A DNA stretch of 64,000 nt, taken from Rhodoferax sp. AJA081-3 (GTDB lineage: Bacteria > Pseudomonadota > Gammaproteobacteria > Burkholderiales > Burkholderiaceae_C). The notes under the pieces were generated by a model. That model was given only the letters and a program-made list of their open reading frames with translations, did no database searches and was not told where the DNA came from. How positions within the stretch are numbered: position 1 is the stretch's first letter; each line of letters begins with the position of its first letter. Location: positions 5,109,063 through 5,173,062 of the forward strand of contig NZ_CP059068.1 of the NCBI RefSeq assembly GCF_017798165.1, written 5' to 3'. The position numbers and the translations under genes are program-made. Of the stretch, positions 59,299-64,000 are shown piece by piece.

Positions 59299-60069
59299 TC
59301 AGGGTTTACGCCAGTAGTGGTAGCGCCATGCGGTGGCAAACCTGGCGCGGCGATACAGGGCCAGTGCGGAGTGGTTGCCTTCTTCCACCTGCAGAAAGAC
59401 GCGCTCCAGGCCCTGCTGCGCCGCGGCATCGGCCAAACCCGCCAAAACCCGTGCCGCCAAACCGCGGCCCCGGCTATTGGCTGCTGTGCGCATGCCGTGG
59501 ATGCTGGCCCAGCCCTGGCTGAGTGATGCGGTGCCCGCCGCCACGGCCTGCCCCGCCTCTTGCACGCTGGCATACACCAGGTGGCGGCTGCGGCTCAGCG
59601 CCTGGATGCGGTGGGCGCCGTCTACCGGGTCAAAACCCTCGCTCAGGTAGATGGCCGACCATTCGGGCGTGGGGGTGGTGCTGGTGTCGGCGGGATTCGC
59701 TTGGCAGACCGCGCGCATCTGGTGCACCGTGCCCACCTGCACCAGGGTGGGCTGGTCGGCGCGGTAGCCCAGGCGCTGCAGTTCGGCATGGATATTGGCC
59801 AGGCCCGGTACGTCTGCCACCCGAAACGCGGCCTGCAGACCGCGTGCGGCGTACAGGGCTTCGATACCGGCTATCTGCGCGGCATCCAGCGTGTGGTGGC
59901 GCAAGGGCACGGCGCTTTTGGCGCGGCCTATGGTGGAGGTGTCAAAGGGCAGCAGCCAGTGGTCGATGGCTTCAACGGCGGGCGGGGCCACTGCGTCGAG
60001 TGTGGCGCGCTCGATGTTGGCGATGTCGGTGTCGGTCAATGTGGGGTGTTGGGTTGGCATGTGTGCCAT
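59299..60069 (-). CDS. GNAT-family N-acetyltransferase
   Basis: The 256-residue protein has a C-terminal GNAT domain (about 130-250) with the acetyl-CoA loop RGRGLAARVLAGLADAAAQQGLERVFLQVEEGN and NHSALALYRRARFATAWRYHYW. An N-terminal region (1-120) of uncertain fold precedes it, possibly a second, degenerate GNAT half. The acceptor cannot be identified. Several starts are possible (60132, 60069, 60060); 60069 is a compromise without a clear ribosome site. It lies upstream of nasT on the same strand. Confidence 0.8.
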   Translation of the reverse strand: MAHMPTQHPTLTDTDIANIERATLDAVAPPAVEAIDHWLLPFDTSTIGRAKSAVPLRHHTLDAAQIAGIEALYAARGLQAAFRVADVPGLANIHAELQRLGYRADQPTLVQVGTVHQMRAVCQANPADTSTTPTPEWSAIYLSEGFDPVDGAHRIQALSRSRHLVYASVQEAGQAVAAGTASLSQGWASIHGMRTAANSRGRGLAARVLAGLADAAAQQGLERVFLQVEEGNHSALALYRRARFATAWRYHYWRKP

Positions 60070-60150
60070 TTTGCCCGCGGCATGTGTGTGCCTGTGCCAT
60101 TGCCGTTTTACCGGCTTGTTTTTTAACGCCATAGTGTTTTAATGGGTGCC

Positions 60151-60208
60151 AAATCGTGCTGTAGCCCCCCTAAAGCGGGCTTCGGTAGCTATAAATTGAA
60201 TAGCAATT
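60151..60208 (-). repeat. R1 dispersed repeat, copy d (intergenic)
   Basis: The minus-strand reading AATTGCTATTC, TATAGCT, then GGGGGGCTACAGCACGATTT follows the R1 layout. It ends 10 bp before the start codon of the cNMP-DASS transporter gene and would be part of that gene's leader. Confidence 0.65.
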
Positions 60209-60218
60209 GGCGCATTCC

Positions 60219-62090
60219 ATGTCCCCACCCGCACCTGCAGTCTCCGAACACGTGGCGCAACACATTGCACTTTTGCGCCGGGATGTTCTGTTTGCCGACC
60301 TGTCTGGCCCCCAGCTTGCGCGCCTGCTCGGTGGCCTGCACACCGTGGAGTTTGCAGCGGGTGAGACGCTGTACGAAAAAGACAGCGCGGCCAAGTTCCT
60401 CTATGTGCTGGAGTCCGGCAGCCTGCAGCTGACCACTCCCAGCGGGCGCATGGTCATGCTGCCCGACATGCGATGCGGCGAAGAGGCTGCCAGCGACAAC
60501 AAGAACTACCTGTGCAGCGTTTCGGCCCTCACGCCGGTCCGTGCTCTGCAAATCCCCCGCGAGGCCCTGACCGATCTGGCCGCCGGTGTACCTACGCTGC
60601 GCAGCAAGGCCATGCTGGTGCTGATGGGGTATGTGGGCGGCGAGAGTTTCCTCAAACCCGCTGGCACCGACAAGGCCAAGAAGGCAGCGCCCAAACCCTT
60701 GACCCGCGGCGAGTGGGTGGGTTGGCTGGGTGTGATCCTGGTGCCGCCGCTGATCTACTTTCTGGCCAGCGCGGCCGGGCTGGTGGTGGAGGCCTCGCTG
60801 TTTGTGGCCGTGTTGTCGGCTACGGTGCTGATGTGGCTGTTCAACCTGGCCGACGAGTTTGTGCCGCCGCTGGTGGCCATCACTGCGGTGTTGATCGTGG
60901 GCCTGGTTCCGTCCGATATTGCTCTGGCTGGGTTCTCGTCGCGCACGTTGACCACGCTGGTGGGTGTGTATGCACTGGCAGCGGTGATGTCGGCCTCGGG
61001 CCTGAGCTACCGCTTCATGTTGTGGCTGCTGATACGCCTGCCCGATACGCCGTTCTGGCACCAGGCGGCGTTGCTGCTGTCGGGCTACATCCTGTCACCC
61101 ATCATGCCGTCGGGCAATGCGCGCCTGTCGCTGGTGCTGCCGTTTTACCGCGACATGATTGATGGCCTCAACCTGCCGGCACACAGCAAATCGGCCACGG
61201 CGCTGATGGCGGCCACGTTCTCGGGTGCCATGCTGTTTTCACCCATGCTGCTGACCAGCAAGTCGTCCAATCTGACGGCCTTTGGTATGTTGCCGGTGCA
61301 ATTGCAGGAGCAGTTCCAGGGCTTGTTCTGGTTTGTGGCGGCTGCAGTGGCCGCGCTGACCGTCACTGCCATGCACCTGGTGGTGGTGCGCCTGTGTTTT
61401 GGGCGCAGCACGCAGGCCGCGTTACCCAAGGGGCGGCTTCAGCACCAGCTGGATTTGCTGGGGGCCATCACGCGGCCGGAGAAAGCTGCGTTGACCGGCT
61501 TCCTGTTTTTTCTGGTGGGGGCCGGCACGGTAGATTGGCACCAGATTTCACCCGCATGGCTGGCTGCGTTTTTGTTGATCGGTTTGTTGCTGATGGGTCT
61601 GTTGAGCAAGAAAGATTTTCAGCAGAAGATCGATTGGCCCATGATCTTTTTCCTGCTCAGCCTGGACGGCCTGAGCCGCGCCATCACCTACCTGGGGTTG
61701 GACGCTGCGCTGGCACGCTCGGCCGGCAACATGTTTGATTTTGTCGGCGGCAGCATGGCCTGGTTCATTCCGGTGGCGTTGCTGGTCACGTTGCTGCTGC
61801 GCCTGGTGTTGCCCATCACCGCGGGCATGGTGGTGGCGGCCGTGATCCTGATCCCGATAGGGCAGGCGCAGTTCATCAACCCCTGGGTCGTGGTGTTTTT
61901 GACCGCCATGTTCAGCGACATCTGGTTCATGCCGTACCAGAGTTCGCAGTACCTGCAGGTCATGGGCAGCGGCCTGGACCGTTATTACAAACACACGGAT
62001 TTTCTGCGCTACAACCACTGGATGAACCTGTCGCGCCCGTTGGCGGCGTATCTGTCTATCCCCTATTGGCAATGGCTGGGCCTGGTATGA
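60219..62090 (+). CDS. cNMP-binding domain - DASS/SLC13-type transporter fusion
   Basis: The 623-residue protein has an N-terminal cyclic-nucleotide-binding-like beta-barrel (about 18-125: LRRDVLFADLSGPQLARLLGGLHTVEFAAGETLYEKDSAAKFLYVLESGSLQL), then a membrane domain of about eleven to thirteen helices of the DASS/ArsB (SLC13) type (FVPPLVAITAVLIVGLVPSDIALAGF; ILSPIMPSGNARLSLVLPF; TSKSSNLTAFGML). The cNMP fold might gate transport by nucleotide binding, but the phosphate-binding cassette residues are not clearly intact. The ATG at 60219 was chosen over a TTG at 60207. It is overlapped by 4 bp by the next gene (ATGA), so they form an operon. Dicarboxylate or sulfate are typical ligands of this family; the actual ligand is unknown. 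Confidence 0.85.
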   Translation: MSPPAPAVSEHVAQHIALLRRDVLFADLSGPQLARLLGGLHTVEFAAGETLYEKDSAAKFLYVLESGSLQLTTPSGRMVMLPDMRCGEEAASDNKNYLCSVSALTPVRALQIPREALTDLAAGVPTLRSKAMLVLMGYVGGESFLKPAGTDKAKKAAPKPLTRGEWVGWLGVILVPPLIYFLASAAGLVVEASLFVAVLSATVLMWLFNLADEFVPPLVAITAVLIVGLVPSDIALAGFSSRTLTTLVGVYALAAVMSASGLSYRFMLWLLIRLPDTPFWHQAALLLSGYILSPIMPSGNARLSLVLPFYRDMIDGLNLPAHSKSATALMAATFSGAMLFSPMLLTSKSSNLTAFGMLPVQLQEQFQGLFWFVAAAVAALTVTAMHLVVVRLCFGRSTQAALPKGRLQHQLDLLGAITRPEKAALTGFLFFLVGAGTVDWHQISPAWLAAFLLIGLLLMGLLSKKDFQQKIDWPMIFFLLSLDGLSRAITYLGLDAALARSAGNMFDFVGGSMAWFIPVALLVTLLLRLVLPITAGMVVAAVILIPIGQAQFINPWVVVFLTAMFSDIWFMPYQSSQYLQVMGSGLDRYYKHTDFLRYNHWMNLSRPLAAYLSIPYWQWLGLV

Positions 62091-63112
62091 AAAACGGAAC
62101 ATTGGCCACACTCACCGTGGCATTTCTCCTCGTCGCGCTGCTGTTGCTGGGCGGGTTCAATCTCTCCAAGCCGCGTATCCTGGTGCTGCACAGCTCGGGC
62201 CGCACATCCACCACCGTCGGAAAAATGGACGAAGGCATACGCCAGGTGCTGGACAAAAACCGCCAGCCCATGACCACACATTGGCATTACCTGGGTATCG
62301 ACAAGCTGCCCGACGAAGACCACCGCCAGGATGCAGCCAAGGTGGGCCTACGCGCCATAGAGCAGTTCAACCCCGACGTGGTGATCGCCGTGGACGACGA
62401 GGCCCAGCAATATGTGGTGCGCCGTTTTGCGGGGCGGGACCGCCCCAAGCTGGTCTATGCCGCCATTGACCATGACCCCAAGGAATACGGTTATGTCGGC
62501 GCGGCCAATGTCACTGGTGTTGCCGAACGGCTGCCGCTGGCGACCCTGCGTGATGTACTGCAATACGTCAAACAGGGCCAGCCTGTGCGGTTGACGGTGC
62601 TGGGCGACACCGGGCCCACCAGCAAGGGCCAACTGCAGCAGGTGCAGGCCTTTGATTGGGGGCCGCACAGCGTGGTCAGCGCGCAGACCTTGGGTGACTT
62701 CCCAGCCTGGCAGGCGGCCATCACCGCGCTGGAGGGCAAGGCCGATGTGGTGCTGGTGTTGTCGCACGGCAGCCTGCCCACAGCGCCCGGTGTCACTACC
62801 ACCGTGCCCGAGGCGGACGCCATCCGCTGGATGGAGACCCATTCCAAGCCCTTGCCTGTGGGGGTTGATATTGAGTATGTTCAACAGGGCGGTGGCCTGG
62901 GAGTGGCGCCGTCGGCCAAGTCCATGGGGGAAGTAGCCGCCACTGACGCACTGGCCTGGCTCAAAGGCAAACCCAGTGCTGCGGCACCGCTGGCCAGCCA
63001 GGACACACGCCACAGCATGGCGATGCGCGCCGCCGCTTTGCAGGCGCGCAACATCCAATTGCCGTCGATTTATGCCGAGGCGGCGCGGCTGGAGCAGTTG
63101 TACTACCCCTGA
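62087..63112 (+). CDS. Periplasmic ABC substrate-binding-like protein (COG2984 type)
   Basis: The 341-residue protein has an N-terminal signal or anchor (LATLTVAFLLVALLLLGGF) and then two Rossmann-like lobes typical of ABC_sub_bind/TrpX proteins: RILVLHSSGRTSTTVGKMDEGIRQVL and FNPDVVIAVDDEAQQYVVRRFAG. It overlaps the transporter gene by 4 bp, and no ABC permease or ATPase is adjacent. Family members bind amino acids, but the ligand here is unknown. It may instead sense a ligand for the neighbouring transporter. Confidence 0.8.
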   Translation: MKNGTLATLTVAFLLVALLLLGGFNLSKPRILVLHSSGRTSTTVGKMDEGIRQVLDKNRQPMTTHWHYLGIDKLPDEDHRQDAAKVGLRAIEQFNPDVVIAVDDEAQQYVVRRFAGRDRPKLVYAAIDHDPKEYGYVGAANVTGVAERLPLATLRDVLQYVKQGQPVRLTVLGDTGPTSKGQLQQVQAFDWGPHSVVSAQTLGDFPAWQAAITALEGKADVVLVLSHGSLPTAPGVTTTVPEADAIRWMETHSKPLPVGVDIEYVQQGGGLGVAPSAKSMGEVAATDALAWLKGKPSAAAPLASQDTRHSMAMRAAALQARNIQLPSIYAEAARLEQLYYP

Positions 63113-63127
63113 TGCGACGCGCGGACT

Positions 63128-63922
63128 TCACGGCTGTGTGATGGGTTCCAGCCCCGTGCGGTTGATGACGGGCGCAGCCGCGGCGGTGGTGAAAAACTGA
63201 ATCAAGGCCTTGGCCGCGTCCGGTTCCTGGGCGCCGGTGGCAATGCCTGCGGAGAACACCGTCACACGCTGGACCTCTGCAGGCAGTGGTCCTACAAAAT
63301 CCACGCCGGGCACTGGCAGCAATTCGCTGACCTGCTGAAAGCCCAGTTCCGCCTCGCCACGCGCCACCACGGCGCCCACCCGTTCGCTGAGGATACGCCG
63401 CGCCTTGCCCGCTACCTGGTCGGCAATGCCCAACTGTTGGAAGAGTTCGGTCGAAATGTAGACGCCGCTAGCACTCGCCGAGTAGGCGATGGACTTTGCG
63501 TCGAGCAGGGTGCGCTTAAGGGCATCGACCGTGCTGATGTCTGGCTTGTTGGCGCCCGCCCGCACGGACATGCCCACAAACGAACGCACCAGGTCGACCC
63601 GGCTGCCCGCGGCGACCTGGCCCTGGCGGACCAGATCTTCCAGGGCGGGCGCGGCCAGTATGACGATGTCAACCCTTTCCTTGCGCGCCAGCCGGCTGGG
63701 AATGGCGTCAGGCGCGTTGCCCATGGATGCCCCGTAAGCCGTGATGACCTTGTGGCCGGTCGTGCGCTCGAACTCCGGCACCAGCACGTTGTAGGCCGCG
63801 GTAAAACCGCCGGACGTCATCACGTGGATCTCGGCCGCCCATGCCGCGCCATCTGACAAGATGAGGCTGGTTGCCAGAAACCACCCGGAAAGAGATCTGC
63901 AAACCGTCAGGATGTGTTGCAT
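63128..63922 (-). CDS. ModA-like periplasmic substrate-binding protein
   Basis: The 264-residue protein has a Sec signal (SGWFLATSLILSDGAAWAAE) and a mature periplasmic-binding-protein type II fold: VMTSGGFTAAYNVLVPEFERTTGHKV, then GASMGNAPDAIPSRL and VDIVILAAPALEDLVRQGQV, as in molybdate-binding-like proteins. The expected anion-binding Ser/Thr residues are not obvious, so molybdate specificity is unproven. No ABC partner is adjacent within the window. It is convergent with the COG2984-type gene. The gap 63923-64000 holds no gene. Confidence 0.8.
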   Translation of the reverse strand: MQHILTVCRSLSGWFLATSLILSDGAAWAAEIHVMTSGGFTAAYNVLVPEFERTTGHKVITAYGASMGNAPDAIPSRLARKERVDIVILAAPALEDLVRQGQVAAGSRVDLVRSFVGMSVRAGANKPDISTVDALKRTLLDAKSIAYSASASGVYISTELFQQLGIADQVAGKARRILSERVGAVVARGEAELGFQQVSELLPVPGVDFVGPLPAEVQRVTVFSAGIATGAQEPDAAKALIQFFTTAAAAPVINRTGLEPITQP

Positions 63923-64000
63923 GTTCGATTACTCCAGAGCGAGGGGGACGGAAAGACTATACGCGGATGGGAAACGCGCGAGCGCCTAAACTCCGTGCCT

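Noticed and set aside
1..64000. tRNA, rRNA or other structured RNA genes
   Set aside because: Reading both strands I found no cloverleaf with a CCA-type end, no rRNA-like segment and no recognised riboswitch; a covariance scan could still reveal small RNAs.

Overview
The window looks like the chromosome of a betaproteobacterium of the order Burkholderiales, most likely family Comamonadaceae and close to Rhodoferax. That is an inference from gene content, the high GC of the coding DNA, and short repeat families I associate with this group; no rRNA or tRNA gene is present to confirm it. Gene density is high and most genes are housekeeping or metabolic.

Positions 1-17000 carry the end of a large octapeptide-repeat surface protein, an alpha/beta hydrolase, an Anbu-type proteasome homologue, a chemotaxis receptor, mutS, a PAS-GGDEF-EAL protein, suhB, trmJ, cysE, yjgA-mog, pmbA, and rpsU-yqeY. 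Positions 17200-31500 carry an orphan PAS histidine kinase, a NitT/TauT-type ABC importer, a PLP dehydratase, an SGNH hydrolase-pssA pair, and a membrane Ser/Thr kinase. The kinase is followed by a 914-residue protein joining a NodB polysaccharide deacetylase, a caspase-fold peptidase, an EF-hand loop and TPRs. Small envelope genes, a phosphatase and a flavoprotein complete the stretch. An SPFH / membrane / ribbon-helix-helix cluster lies at 31638-33090.

Positions 33200-60100 are dominated by nitrate assimilation. One minus-strand operon reads nirB - PilJ-like periplasmic protein - nirD - nasA - ybiB - cobA. Divergent from it are a REC-ANTAR-PilJ fusion regulator and a PP2C/kinase fusion. Further on are narK, nrtA-nrtB-nrtC/D, and a nasT-type REC-ANTAR protein. 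Both nirB and nrtA have, in order, a sigma-54 promoter, two hairpins with six-base loops of the ANTAR type (A at loop position 1, G at position 4), and the coding start. In the nrtA leader the second hairpin is mutually exclusive with a strong intrinsic terminator. narK also has a near-consensus sigma-54 site. The genes therefore form a nitrogen-controlled, nitrate-antiterminated regulon: uptake (NrtABC, NarK), reduction to nitrite (NasA), reduction to ammonium (NirBD), and siroheme supply (CobA).

An accessory patch at 46600-50450 interrupts this region. It holds a secreted orphan, a HigBA-like toxin-antitoxin pair, an IS256-family element with an 8-bp target duplication, and an orphan membrane protein with a winged-helix tail.

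Three dispersed short repeat families occur. R1 is about 55-60 bp with a GGGGGCTA core; there are eight candidate copies, several read in frame inside genes. R2 is a conserved 42-nt loop between long perfect arms whose sequence differs completely between its two copies. R3 is a 3'-end double hairpin whose stems co-vary.
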